Counted from the stretch's first letter, positions 25,246 through 34,061 are shown. The stretch: 64,000 nt of DNA from Stenotrophomonas sp. BIGb0135 (GCF_024810105.1 NZ_JANUDX010000012.1:79409-143408), one strand, 5' to 3'. The notes: generated by a model not told the origin, from the sequence alone. A program made the numbers and translations.

Positions 25246-27616
25246 CCTCGAGCTGATCTGCCAGCTCGGCTACGTCGTCGTTGTCTTCTGACTCGGCGAC
25301 ATGCCGCAACATCTTAGTCTGAGCGACCAATTCACCGACTGGCTTCTCCCCGTTCTTCGCCACCCAGCGCACAAAGCCAGGGCTGGTCATGAGTCGGCCC
25401 AGACCGTTGAATGCCGCGGCCAATGAAGCCGAACCAGCTACGATTCCGGCCCCCAGGAGCGGACTACCGGACATCGCTGCAGTTGCCGCGCTACTCGCCG
25501 TACCCGCCGACTGGGTGATGAGCGAGATGAGCCGACCCGTGCCAGACGGGTTGCGGAACACTGCGCTTCCCTGCCGGATTTTCTCTGTCATCCGCGCGAT
25601 CTTGTCCATATCCTGGCGGAAGCCCATTCCGTGGCGGTCAAACAACACCCGCTTGGCCTCCGGGCTCATGTTTGCCCAGTTGGTCAAGAACGTCTCCATG
25701 CTGAAAACGTCGTTGTCGGCGTTCTGCTGGCTGCCCGTCGCCCGGCCCATTCGGCGGATAAACGACGCTGACACCTCCCGCTGCGCCTCCTTGGGAAGCG
25801 ACTGCATGACCGCGTGCAGCGTGGTGGCGCCTTCCTTCGTGTTGCCAAATGCCGCCTTGTAAACGGCTTCCGGCCCCCCGCTCTTGTCCACCACGTGGGC
25901 AATGGAGTCGATGCGGTTGCTTCGGGCAGCGTAGTAGGCGTTTGCGCGCTTCCAAGCCTGCCGGGCTTCCGGGGTGGTCGCGGCGGCCTCCATATCGCGT
26001 GTCAGCGCACCGTAGAGCGCCTTCCACTTGTCCCGAGGCACATTGTCCGCCAGGGAGTAGTTGTCTAGCTCCTTCCCCACGACCGTCCGCAGCTTGGTCA
26101 GGGCTTGATACGGGATCTGGTTGTCCGCCATCCCTGCGATTGCGGTCTTAACCTGTTCGTCAATCTGCTGAGGACTCGCGACCGGTTGTGAGGCACGCAT
26201 CCCCAGTGTCTGGAGGCGCGTGTTCTCCGCCCTGGCCTGCTGTGCTTGGGCATTCAACTGCTGCCTGAGCTCATCTGCCTGCTGGCGCACCTCAGGCCGC
26301 TGCAGAGCCGCCTCCGCACCGCCGATATCCTTTCCCAAGGCAGCCTCAATGCCCTGGATCCTGGCGTTCTGGAAGAGCTTTGCAACATTGGGCGCACCTT
26401 CGATGGAGGCGTTAAGATCGGATAGCGCCTGCTTGGTGTTCTCTACGGGCACTCGCGCGCCAGGGGCGATCTGCTTCGAAACCCGGTCGTAAAGCTCCTC
26501 CGCCTTCTTTGCGGTCTTGGGTACGAACGCTACGGGAGACTTGCCCTCAACACCTTCCAAGATGGTGCGGCCCGCCTGCTCAGGGCTCATTGGTCGGCCA
26601 CGCGGAGACAGCCCCACTGCGTACTGTTCGACCGCCTGTCCTGTTGCGGCGGACTGCTTAGCACCAAGCTGGGCAATGGGGCCCGCACCGCCCGGGACGT
26701 TCCCCAGCATCGTTTCGACGGCCTGGGGGAAGCGACCACCAGTAGCCTGCCCCACGCTAGGAGTTGCGCCAACGGCTGCGAAGTCCCCCACGGTCTGCTG
26801 AATGTCTGCAGAGGTGACCGGCGCGCCAACCGCGTTCCTCCCCCTCAGTGCTCCTCGCGTCCCTTGGGCCACAGCAGCCGGCACGATGCCGCCGCGCATG
26901 CCCGGAACGAGTGCTGCGAGCGTGCCAGGCGCGAACCCGGCCGCAAGGCCAGCCGCCACTTGAGCGCTAGGTCCGCCGCCAGCCTCTTTAACCCCCGAGC
27001 TTGCCAGCGTCCCGGTGGTGGTCGCTGCCGTCTGGAGGATGGGGTTTGCAGCGAAGAACTGCCCGGTCCGCTGTACAAGACCACGCCCTGCGCTCGCCAA
27101 GCCACCCGCCCCCAACGTCAAGGCAGTGCCGGTCAGGCCCTCGCCGACGTCCCCCATAACGCGGTCGCCCGACGTCTGCGCCTGGGGGAGGCCGAGGGTA
27201 TTGGCAAATGCCTGCGCTTCCTCGCGATACGGCCGCGCCTCCTGCAACCCAACGGCCCTCGCGATGGGATTGGCGATGTAGTTGTTGAAGGCGTCGCCGC
27301 CAGCGGCCCCGATTAGACTTCCAGCGCCCTGTATCGCCGAACGCACGCCGAACGCCGCGTCGCGGCCAACGCCATACGTCCAGCCATCGGGCGCGACCTT
27401 CTGCGCCGTGGAGTCAACAGTAGCCGTTACACCGCTGAAGTCAGGCCGCTGCGCCTGCACGGCAGGAAGGTCAGTGATCGGCATCTCACTGTCAGCCGAG
27501 CCAGCCTGAGCCGCGTAGTTGGCCCACGGGCCTTTGCTCGTGCCTTGGTCGGGCTGGCCTTGAGGTGACGCGGCAACTTCCGCTTCCTGCTGGTACTTTT
27601 CCCACGGACCTGCCAT
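25196..27616 (-). CDS. Large phage internal virion/DNA-ejection protein
   Basis: An 806-residue protein starting MAGPWEKYQQEAEVAASPQG, with a second GPWANYAAQ motif about 30 residues on; such GPWxxY repeats occur at the start of podoviral ejection proteins. Long Ala/Gly-rich segments (150-260) could insert in membranes, and a helical middle region (QQLNAQAQQARAENTRLQTL) follows. GGGAG eight bases before ATG 27616 sets the start, which shares one base with the upstream stop (TGATG). Probable role: with the transglycosylase protein, forming the channel for DNA entry. Confidence 0.7.
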   Translation of the reverse strand: MAGPWEKYQQEAEVAASPQGQPDQGTSKGPWANYAAQAGSADSEMPITDLPAVQAQRPDFSGVTATVDSTAQKVAPDGWTYGVGRDAAFGVRSAIQGAGSLIGAAGGDAFNNYIANPIARAVGLQEARPYREEAQAFANTLGLPQAQTSGDRVMGDVGEGLTGTALTLGAGGLASAGRGLVQRTGQFFAANPILQTAATTTGTLASSGVKEAGGGPSAQVAAGLAAGFAPGTLAALVPGMRGGIVPAAVAQGTRGALRGRNAVGAPVTSADIQQTVGDFAAVGATPSVGQATGGRFPQAVETMLGNVPGGAGPIAQLGAKQSAATGQAVEQYAVGLSPRGRPMSPEQAGRTILEGVEGKSPVAFVPKTAKKAEELYDRVSKQIAPGARVPVENTKQALSDLNASIEGAPNVAKLFQNARIQGIEAALGKDIGGAEAALQRPEVRQQADELRQQLNAQAQQARAENTRLQTLGMRASQPVASPQQIDEQVKTAIAGMADNQIPYQALTKLRTVVGKELDNYSLADNVPRDKWKALYGALTRDMEAAATTPEARQAWKRANAYYAARSNRIDSIAHVVDKSGGPEAVYKAAFGNTKEGATTLHAVMQSLPKEAQREVSASFIRRMGRATGSQQNADNDVFSMETFLTNWANMSPEAKRVLFDRHGMGFRQDMDKIARMTEKIRQGSAVFRNPSGTGRLISLITQSAGTASSAATAAMSGSPLLGAGIVAGSASLAAAFNGLGRLMTSPGFVRWVAKNGEKPVGELVAQTKMLRHVAESEDNDDVAELADQLEAMKRQQTPRRQALPMR

Positions 27617-29310
27617 CAGATGCGCTCCCAATTCTTCTTGTCAGCGGGGTTACCCCCCTTAAAGCGATAGCCACCCTCCACGGTGCCGGGCGCAGGGCTG
27701 TTCACACCTCGCGCCGCATTCGCCCCTTGCGGTGCGGGAGCCGGCAGTGCGCTACCCGCAGCAGAACGCATGCCACGCTCAGTTACCTGACGGGCTCGGG
27801 CCTTCTGTGCGATCACCGCAGGCGAGTCGCCGGGAATCGGGAAGTACGTCCGCCGTTCCTGCTCCATTTCATCCTTACCGATCGCTGCGCCGGATTCCTT
27901 TCGGAGGTTCGCACGCACCCAGTTGTTCTGAGCCTGGCGGTATTGCTGCCCCTCGTCAGTGGCAAGCGGGTTAAGGACTTCGCCGCCAGCGGTGTAGTAG
28001 TCGCGACGATTCGTCGGGTCGTATCCCGCCCCCTCCAGGCGCTGCATCTCGCTGTTCGCCTCGACCATGCGATTGAAGAAGCCGGATGCGTTGCGCTCGC
28101 CCTCGCTGGTCTTACCGGCCGGGATGTAGGTCGTGGTTCCGTCGCCGTTGTCGATGACCTGTCCCGCACCACCTGCCGGCATGTCGCGGGGCTTGTTAAC
28201 AATCTGGATCTGGCCGGTTGGCCCCATCTGGGCTACGGTTCCAGACGGCAGGCCAAGGGATGCAATCTCGTCGGCCTTGAGCGTGCGGTAGCTCTCGCGC
28301 TCCTTGTCTGCCTTGGCAGGCTTCCATCCGATCTGGGGCGAGCCCTGCCCACCCTGAGCGAGTGCCAAGACCTTGGGAACATAGTGCCGAGTCTCTGCCG
28401 GTGCGTTGGCGAGGACCGCATCGACGTTTCCGCCATGGGTTTTCATGGCCCTATCCACGTTCCCCGGCCCCCAGTTGTAGGCGGCAAGCGCCAGTTGCGG
28501 GTCGCCGTACTGCTTCAACATGGCCTGCAGGTAATCCTTGCCCACGCGCTCCATTTCAGCGGGCGAGCGGTCCCGTGCCGGGGCGACCCCGTAACCCGGA
28601 TCAACCAGCGTGCCGGGCATGGTCTGCATCGTGCCCATAGCACCCTTAGGCGACACAGCAGCGGGGTTACCGCCCGACTCGATCTGCATTACGGCCTGTT
28701 CCAGCGTCGGAACCATGTCCTTCGACAAGAAACCGCTTGTCGGCATCTGCGGCTGCGTACCGAGTGGATCCTGAGATAGGAAACCTTCACTGATGACGTT
28801 GCCCTTCAGGTCTCTCAGTTCTTGGGTTGCCAGGTTGCGCAGCACGTTGAGATATCCGGGCTCTCCAGTGCGCGGATTCTTGTAGGCGATCTCCATCGGG
28901 TCCCATTTAGCCTGGGGCTGCGCCTTGTTGCGGAGGTCCAGCGCGCCATCCGGGTCGTACCGAGCCAGCTCCGCCCACTTCTCGCTATTGATCGAGCCGT
29001 CAGAATTCAGCACGCCCTGCTGGGCCTGCTCAATGGCGGCGTTGCGCTCCATGCCCTGCCGGGTTCGGGCAAGGATTTCCTTCTTGTATCGGGCGTTCTC
29101 CATCCCCTGAACGCTTTGATCGACCGCGAGCAACCCCGACTGGATGCTGTCGCTGAGAGAGGCGCCAAAGTTGCCACCATTCTTGGCGCTGAGCATCCCC
29201 AGCCCGGCTGCCAGCAGGCCGCGACGCGTAAGAGCGCCTTGATCCTGCTCGCTCATATCCTGCCAGCCGGGGGTCATACGGCCGAAAAAGTTTCGTGGGC
29301 TGAAATTCAT
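27616..29310 (-). CDS. Phage ejection protein with lytic transglycosylase domain
   Basis: A 564-residue protein. A helical N-terminus (RRGLLAAGLGMLSAKNGGNF) precedes a lysozyme-like SLT domain at about 200-310: catalytic Glu in QAVMQIESGGNPAAVSPKGA, then GTMQTMPGT and LALAAYNWGPGNVD. This matches the wall-degrading ejection proteins of podoviruses (T7 gp16-like role). ATG 29310 is favoured by AGGA nine bases upstream over 29340. Translationally coupled to the next gene. The wall domain appears intact even though the element lacks capsid genes. Confidence 0.8.
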   Translation of the reverse strand: MNFSPRNFFGRMTPGWQDMSEQDQGALTRRGLLAAGLGMLSAKNGGNFGASLSDSIQSGLLAVDQSVQGMENARYKKEILARTRQGMERNAAIEQAQQGVLNSDGSINSEKWAELARYDPDGALDLRNKAQPQAKWDPMEIAYKNPRTGEPGYLNVLRNLATQELRDLKGNVISEGFLSQDPLGTQPQMPTSGFLSKDMVPTLEQAVMQIESGGNPAAVSPKGAMGTMQTMPGTLVDPGYGVAPARDRSPAEMERVGKDYLQAMLKQYGDPQLALAAYNWGPGNVDRAMKTHGGNVDAVLANAPAETRHYVPKVLALAQGGQGSPQIGWKPAKADKERESYRTLKADEIASLGLPSGTVAQMGPTGQIQIVNKPRDMPAGGAGQVIDNGDGTTTYIPAGKTSEGERNASGFFNRMVEANSEMQRLEGAGYDPTNRRDYYTAGGEVLNPLATDEGQQYRQAQNNWVRANLRKESGAAIGKDEMEQERRTYFPIPGDSPAVIAQKARARQVTERGMRSAAGSALPAPAPQGANAARGVNSPAPGTVEGGYRFKGGNPADKKNWERI

Positions 29311-29350
29311 GAATTGCTGTCCTATGCTCAAGTTGCGCATCGCTTACCGA

Positions 29351-29383
29351 GTACTCACCGAGGACTCACTGAGTACTCACGGA
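29351..29383. repeat. Three tandem 11-mers upstream of the ejection operon
   Basis: GTACTCACCGA, GGACTCACTGA and GTACTCACGGA follow each other without gaps. On the minus strand each copy contains GTGAGTNC. The array ends about 40 bp before the 29,310 start codon, where an activator or repressor of the operon would bind. The 11-bp period places each copy on the same DNA face. Confidence 0.65.
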
Positions 29384-29539
29384 GCGGTGCGTGACATGCG
29401 CGAAGAAGGGAAGGCGGCGCCACCGAAGTGGTCGCCGCCGGGGCCCGCCCTTGGGTAGTTGGAGCCCCTATTACTTTCACCGTTTGGCGGGTGTAAATAG
29501 CTCCCAGCCCGGACAGCGGCAGCCGTAGCGGATATCTCG

Positions 29540-30463
29540 CTAAGCCTCGGCGACTGGCCTGCCTGCGCCAGGGCTCAACAGACCGTCGCCCGCGTTCCAG
29601 TCGCGGTTCCCCGCCTCGCCCAGCTCTTCCAAAAGCGCGTAGCTCGCACGCTCCAGCCAGTCCCACAGGACCCGCTCAATCGCGCGAACTCTGTTGCGGT
29701 ACGCAGACTCCCTAACACCCTCGCTCGCTGCCCCGTCCCTGTAGCTACGCCCAAGACCCAGAAGCCGCGCAGCCGCCTCTCGGGCGTGGTGACGTTCGTG
29801 GCCAAGCGCGACCAAGTACAGCTCAACCTGCGGCCACCGCCAAAGCTGCTGGGCGGCATAGAGCATCAGCCAGTCCTCCAGCGGCCCGTCCAAGCCGGCG
29901 TCAGCGAGCGCCATCAGGACCGGACGAACCGGACGAACCGCAGGGATCACCACAACACCAGGGGACGCCTTGTTGCTCCAAGCATGGACGCGCCTCGTCC
30001 TCGACGCGTGCATATCAGGATTTGACGCGTCGGCACGCATGTTTGTCGCGTTGTCGAACGCCTCCACTGTCCGCCTTTTGTCCGCATTGAAAGCGGACAG
30101 GGCGGCCGCACGCGCATGTCGTCCTCTGGGAAGGTACTTTCGAGCGTCGTGGACAACCGCGCCACGGCTGTGGATGGCCAAACCGGCAGGATCCACTGTT
30201 CCGTCCTCGGCCACGGGAACCTCCACCCAACTTGCATGCCAGACCATCGCCATGCACGCTCCGCAGCCGTAAGCAGCCGCCACCGCTCGGGACGCCCGGT
30301 CCACGTTGGTTGAACCTTCCTGCCAAGGCCCTCCCTTCCTTGGCCGAGACGGCAGTTTGCTCTCCGATGCTGCTAGCAGTGCTGTATCGATGCTAGTAGC
30401 AGTGCTAGTAGCATCCAAGCCGCCCGCAGTGGCTGGTTCTGTTCGCGATGGTCTCAGGTCCAA
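29540..30463 (-). CDS. Phage protein of unknown function, possible late regulator
   Basis: A TTG start at 30463 with AGG of GGGAGG seven bases upstream gives 307 residues. The N-terminal 60 residues are low-complexity Ala/Ser/Thr. The middle part holds paired cysteines (YGCGACMAMVW), and the C-terminal 110 residues are helical, with HHAREAAARLLGLGRSYRDG and RESAYRNRVRAIERVLWDWL. The last part looks like a helix-turn-helix with an inserted loop, as in some antiterminator Q proteins. Its place between the replication module and the ejection operon would fit a late regulator, but this is conjecture. Confidence 0.5.
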   Translation of the reverse strand: MDLRPSRTEPATAGGLDATSTATSIDTALLAASESKLPSRPRKGGPWQEGSTNVDRASRAVAAAYGCGACMAMVWHASWVEVPVAEDGTVDPAGLAIHSRGAVVHDARKYLPRGRHARAAALSAFNADKRRTVEAFDNATNMRADASNPDMHASRTRRVHAWSNKASPGVVVIPAVRPVRPVLMALADAGLDGPLEDWLMLYAAQQLWRWPQVELYLVALGHERHHAREAAARLLGLGRSYRDGAASEGVRESAYRNRVRAIERVLWDWLERASYALLEELGEAGNRDWNAGDGLLSPGAGRPVAEA

Positions 30464-30553
30464 GAGTGCGCCTCCCGGTAGCGATGCCCAGGGGAGCCCA
30501 TCACACCCAGTGCGCAGGCTGCTCCGCTTGGTAGATATCTAGATAGGTGTGCA

Positions 30554-30680
30554 CATAGCGACCAATAGGGGATGTGGATAAGTGGCTGACTGCACCGCAT
30601 AGCGACTAACTTGGTCTGTATGTGGAGCAAGGATTTGCGCCACTGCTCCGCATAGCGACCAACTTGCTCCGCATAGCGAC
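30554..30680. other. Putative replication origin: four iterons and a perfect DnaA box
   Basis: CATAGCGAC occurs at 30,554, 30,598, 30,651 and 30,672, within longer copies (GCATAGCGACYAACTTG). The spacings of 44, 53 and 21 bp are near whole helical turns. TGTGGATAA at 30,573-30,581 is a perfect DnaA box. The last iteron abuts the stop codon of the winged-helix gene. Iterons plus a DnaA box next to such a gene are the usual layout of theta-type origins. Confidence 0.6.
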
Positions 30681-31105
30681 TACATTTCGCGCCGTTGCTG
30701 CCAGAGATGCGGTGCCACGTGGGTTGCCGGTTCTTGGTGCTTGTGGGACTCATCAATGGGGTAATAGGTGAGTGCATATAGCCCACACCGGTTCCGCCCA
30801 CCCTTCCGGGTTTCGATGATCCACCCAGCCTCCAGAAGCTCGCGCTTTGCACCCATGACGGTGCCTTGGCTCTTCCAGCCACGGGTCCGCAAAAGTGACC
30901 AAGGGATGCTGATGTCCCCATTGCGGCCTGGCCGGTACTGCCGTGCAAGTTCAAGCAAGAGCTTTGCGGCGTGCCCTGAGAGGCATCCAAACTCATCTGA
31001 GTCGGCAATGCGGTGCTCGATGGAGAGGAAGGGCGGGCCCTTGCCGCGACCTTTGATCTGGGATCGCTTCCTGTCTGAAATTCGTGGCACATGGTCACCT
31101 CCCAT
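30680..31105 (-). CDS. Winged-helix replication-type protein
   Basis: A 141-residue protein with SIEHRIADSDEFGCLSGHAA, then NGDISIPWSLLRTRGWKSQG and GAKRELLEAGWIIETRKGGR. This is a winged-helix arrangement common in phage and plasmid replication-associated proteins. GAGG eight bases before ATG 31105 supports the start. It probably recognises the iterons that begin at its own stop codon. Specific function (initiator versus regulator) cannot be told from the sequence. Confidence 0.6.
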   Translation of the reverse strand: MGGDHVPRISDRKRSQIKGRGKGPPFLSIEHRIADSDEFGCLSGHAAKLLLELARQYRPGRNGDISIPWSLLRTRGWKSQGTVMGAKRELLEAGWIIETRKGGRNRCGLYALTYYPIDESHKHQEPATHVAPHLWQQRREM

Positions 31106-31192
31106 CGCCCTTACCTCGGCCAATAGGACGTTCCAGACGGCAGTTGTCTGCTCGTTTCATATACCCCCCAAGGGCAACAGGTAGAGAGCCGG

Positions 31193-31732
31193 TTAGGGCT
31201 TATTTCGCGGCTTCTTCTTGGTTCTGGCAGCGCCTGAAAGATGCGCCCACGTACGGCCACGCCGGATATCTCTGACCGTCCGTATGCAGATCCCCAAGCG
31301 CTGGGCCCAAACTCTGGCGGGGACGGCCTCTGCACTGTCGCGGATCGCCAGTGCCTGCTCTGGGGTCAACTTGCAGTAGGTGGAGCGGCAGCCGTAGCGC
31401 AGCAGGTTTCGCTGAGCCTGCCTTGCTCGGTTTTGCTGAGGAGTCACGAGATCGAGGTTGGAAAGCGCGTTATTTCCCGCATTGGCGTCCAGGTGATCGA
31501 TCTGCATCCCCTCAGGGATGGGCCCGTGAGCAGCCTCCCAAACCACGCGATGCGCGTACCAAGTGCGAAGGCGATCCGCCGAGGTCATCCGCTTGAGTAC
31601 TCGGACGTAGGTGTCGGCGGTCTGTACGCCTACCTCCAGCCCATCTGGGTTGAAGACCCGGCCAGTACTTAGGCATACCAAGAGGCCAGAAGGGGTATGG
31701 GGCACAAGTGACGAAGTGTCTTGGGTCTTCAC
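31193..31732 (-). CDS. HNH homing-type endonuclease
   Basis: A GTG start at 31732 overlaps the previous stop (GTGA) and has GGAGG seven bases upstream. The 179-residue protein has an HNH_3 core (YAHRVVWEAAHGPIPEGMQI, then DHLDANAGNNALSNLDLVTP), with conserved His and Asn residues, and a C-terminal HTH (LTPEQALAIRDSAEAVPARV...RRGRTW). Such nucleases occur as homing enzymes or near packaging genes in phages. Being fully inside an operon with overlaps suggests a maintained role. Confidence 0.75.
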   Translation of the reverse strand: MKTQDTSSLVPHTPSGLLVCLSTGRVFNPDGLEVGVQTADTYVRVLKRMTSADRLRTWYAHRVVWEAAHGPIPEGMQIDHLDANAGNNALSNLDLVTPQQNRARQAQRNLLRYGCRSTYCKLTPEQALAIRDSAEAVPARVWAQRLGICIRTVRDIRRGRTWAHLSGAARTKKKPRNKP

Positions 31733-32007
31733 GGCTCGTCCTCCACCGGCTCAGCCCGCTGCGGAAGGCGTGATTTGAACTCTAGCCAGGCGGCGCGCAC
31801 GTTGAGTGGCACGTAGTATTCGGTTACTCCGTACGAGCCGTGGTCGTCCTCAAGGACTGCTGGATAGGCCTCAAGTAGTCCTCGTCTTACCAGCTGCTGG
31901 GCAGCGGGCCGGGACGGAGCTGCTTGCGTCCCGTCAGCTGTCCATCCGCCCGCATCCATCAGCCGCCGCTGATCTATGGTGAGGCCGCTGAAGTCGAGAT
32001 CGGTCAT
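31729..32007 (-). CDS. Hypothetical phage protein
   Basis: A 92-residue protein, ATGA-coupled to the AlpA-like gene before it and GTGA-coupled to the HNH gene after it. The sequence suggests a small winged helix (PAAQQLVRRGLLEAYPAVLE, then YGVTEYYVPLNVRAAWLEFK) with an acidic tail. No named family. Confidence 0.5.
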   Translation of the reverse strand: MTDLDFSGLTIDQRRLMDAGGWTADGTQAAPSRPAAQQLVRRGLLEAYPAVLEDDHGSYGVTEYYVPLNVRAAWLEFKSRLPQRAEPVEDEP

Positions 32008-32216
32008 GGGGATGTCCCCGCGCCGCTTTGTAGCCGAGTGGGCAGGCTGTACAGGCTATCGAGGTAGACGAACCGTCTCCGACCGATGCTGATCGTCTCG
32101 AGCAGACCTGCGTTTGCCAGTTCGTAGGCCTTGGATCGACCGATACCGACCTTCGTGCATTCCGGGATAAAGGGCCGGAACTCCCTGTGTCCATGTGTAT
32201 CCACTGACTGCACCAT
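32004..32216 (-). CDS. AlpA/excisionase-like regulator
   Basis: A 70-residue protein with VGIGRSKAYELANAGLLETI and GRRRFVYLDSLYSL, the HTH-plus-wing pattern of AlpA and excisionase-type DNA-binding proteins. It heads the AlpA-hypothetical-HNH operon. Upstream lie a GTGAGTC copy (32,236-32,242) and an inverted repeat (32,310-32,344) that may be operators. In P4-like islands AlpA switches on integrase and replication genes; the same may apply here. Confidence 0.65.
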   Translation of the reverse strand: MVQSVDTHGHREFRPFIPECTKVGIGRSKAYELANAGLLETISIGRRRFVYLDSLYSLPTRLQSGAGTSP

Positions 32217-32309
32217 GTATGCCGCAATGCGGCGGGTGAGTCGAAATTTAGGGATACGGGAGCGAGTTCAACATGCCATCTGCTTGAACAATTCTGGATT
32301 TGACTCAGG

Positions 32310-32344
32310 CTGAATCAGAACCAGGAATTCTGATTCTGATTCAG
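32310..32344. promoter_or_regulatory. Inverted repeat CTGAATCAGAA...TTCTGATTCAG
   Basis: Eleven-base arms at 32,310-32,320 and 32,334-32,344 are separated by 13 bp; an extra TTCTGATTC half-site overlaps the right arm. It lies in the gap upstream of the AlpA operon and 10 bp after the stop of the 236-residue gene. It could be an operator or a weak terminator; no T-run is seen, which favours an operator. Confidence 0.55.
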
Positions 32345-32354
32345 GGTGACGCGT

Positions 32355-33065
32355 CTATGCTCCCTTAGGAATAGGTGCGAGCTTGGAAATTGCCGCCTCG
32401 TCCATGTCACTGGTCTCGAAGAAAACTGAGGCCAGCGCAAGCACAAGCGCTCTGTGGGGGGTGCCGAACTCGCGCATGAACTCGTTCGTTAAGCGCCGAA
32501 TGAAGCGCAACCGCCTTACATTGGAGTCGTTCGGCTTCTTGACTTCGCTCTGCAGCTCCGCCAGATGAAGCGCGCCGTTATGGATTGCATCGAAGACTAG
32601 CCCCAGGTCCTTCCTTATGCCGTGATAGATAGAGAACCGAATGCGGTACAAGGAATCTTCTCTGTCATCTTCGTCCAGATCCTCGAAATTCTGCGGCCAG
32701 TTCGCTTGGTAGTTGATCGCGCTCTCAAGCGCAGCGCGATCTAGATAGGGCTGGAATGGCCAATCAAGACCGGTTCTCTCGTTATAGAAGGGTACGAGGA
32801 GTTCGCGTAGAGCCTCGCAGTGGGCGACCATCTTCTTCGATGCGGCCTGCCTTTGCTTTGAGGTCATCTTCTCGAATGGCTCCAGTTCTGCGAGACCATG
32901 CATCACTGCGCCACTTATCCAATCTTCCAACGTCGCTCCCAGCCTCCTACCCCTCCGATTCTTGCCCTTGAGCGATTCGAGACACACCACATACTCTGCA
33001 GATGCCCTTAGCTTCCGCCAAGCAGCCTCTGCCTCCTGATCCTTAAATAGATGAGTCGAAGTCAT
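32355..33065 (-). CDS. Hypothetical phage protein (236 aa)
   Basis: A largely helical soluble protein with acidic central region (NWPQNFEDLDEDDREDSLYR) and a C-terminal segment FETSDMDEAAISKLAPIPKG. No catalytic or membrane features. No strong ribosome site before ATG 33065. It lies between the 208-residue gene and the inverted repeat on the minus strand. Not recognised. Confidence 0.5.
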   Translation of the reverse strand: MTSTHLFKDQEAEAAWRKLRASAEYVVCLESLKGKNRRGRRLGATLEDWISGAVMHGLAELEPFEKMTSKQRQAASKKMVAHCEALRELLVPFYNERTGLDWPFQPYLDRAALESAINYQANWPQNFEDLDEDDREDSLYRIRFSIYHGIRKDLGLVFDAIHNGALHLAELQSEVKKPNDSNVRRLRFIRRLTNEFMREFGTPHRALVLALASVFFETSDMDEAAISKLAPIPKGA

Positions 33066-33117
33066 CAGCGGTTCTCTCTATGGCGCCTTCCAAGGTAGTC
33101 CCTTGGCTTCCCGCATC

Positions 33118-33744
33118 CTACCTAGTACTTCTCAGGTGGGCGATCATGTCGTTTAGGAGTTCACGGGCTGCGCGTCTAGCTTGGGCCTTCGTTTGAAAGC
33201 CAAGGCCATCAGCAGACCGAGAGCGCAGCAGATCTTCGGTAAGGTCGTCGAGAACCCGACTTGCCTCCCGCCTTGCCTCCTGTCGCGCCCGCTTGGCAGC
33301 GTCCTGCCGTGCCCGCGACCAGCGCCTCTCCGAAGCCGCTTCCCGCCGTCGCTGTCGCTCTAGGCCTGCTTTTAACGCCACTTCGGGAAAGCCAAGGGGA
33401 AGCATTTCGTCGGTTCTGTCGGTAGCCGATGCGTACCAGTGCACCCCACGGCGGAGGTGGTAGGAGGCTTGGTCGAAGAGCCAGGGACTGGAGCTCGGCT
33501 CCAAATCTCGCATGGCCGTCCAGCCCAATTCCTGAGCCCTCAGCACAAGCCCCACGGCATCCACGTCCTGGGTGGCTACAACTCCGCTCTCGTCGTAGTA
33601 GCAGAGGCGGAAGCGCTCGTCCTGATGAAGGGCAAGCCACTCAACCCCGCCCGGCTCTAGGGCAACAAGGGCCCGCACAGGGGCGCCCTTCGCCACAAGG
33701 CGGTCAATCGGATCGGCAGACGCGGCGAAGTCAATGATTCGCAT
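33118..33744 (-). CDS. Hypothetical phage protein with basic coiled-coil C-terminus
   Basis: A 208-residue protein. The first 130 residues appear globular (VRALVALEPGGVEWLALHQD, then FDQASYHLRRGVHWYASATD). Residues 130-205 are an Arg/Ala/Glu helix (ERRWSRARQDAAKRARQEAR). GGGAGG eight bases before ATG 33744 is a strong ribosome site, and the start overlaps the preceding gene by 14 bp. Possible nucleic-acid-binding tail; function unknown. Confidence 0.55.
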   Translation of the reverse strand: MRIIDFAASADPIDRLVAKGAPVRALVALEPGGVEWLALHQDERFRLCYYDESGVVATQDVDAVGLVLRAQELGWTAMRDLEPSSSPWLFDQASYHLRRGVHWYASATDRTDEMLPLGFPEVALKAGLERQRRREAASERRWSRARQDAAKRARQEARREASRVLDDLTEDLLRSRSADGLGFQTKAQARRAARELLNDMIAHLRSTR

Positions 33745-34033
33745 GGCACTGCCCTCCCATGGTCGAGTAGGGGGTTGCTACGGGTGCGCTAAGGAGTGCC
33801 AGTAGCACACCAGTAGCAAACAGAAGGGTGCAGGCCCAGTAGAGGTTGGAATCCCCGTGGTTGGCCAGCCAGAGCTGCAGGCGTCGGGGGCGACGGGTTG
33901 CGTTCGGCTGCGTTTGCTTGCGTTCGCGCCAAGCGCTGAAGAGCAGGCTGCAGCCGGCGAGTCCCACGGTGCGGGGGGTATTCGAGGCCACGCGCGCCCG
34001 TTCACGCGCAGGTTCTATAATGCTGCGATCCAT
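33731..34033 (-). CDS. Small membrane protein of the island
   Basis: A 100-residue protein with AGGAG six bases upstream. A basic first half (RERKQTQPNATRRPRRLQLW) is followed by one transmembrane segment (YWACTLLFATGVLLALLSAP). First gene after the integrase terminator and overlapping the next gene, so probably the start of an operon. Function unknown. Confidence 0.5.
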   Translation of the reverse strand: MDRSIIEPARERARVASNTPRTVGLAGCSLLFSAWRERKQTQPNATRRPRRLQLWLANHGDSNLYWACTLLFATGVLLALLSAPVATPYSTMGGQCHANH

Positions 34034-34061
34034 GATCGACTCCTAATAGTCGGTTTTGGTA

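Noticed and set aside
30454..31098. A 214-codon frame overlapping the winged-helix gene and the iterons
   Set aside because: It is Ser/Pro-rich and its repeated GRYAEQ-like words come only from the iteron DNA; the +1 frame has the real winged-helix protein and ribosome site.
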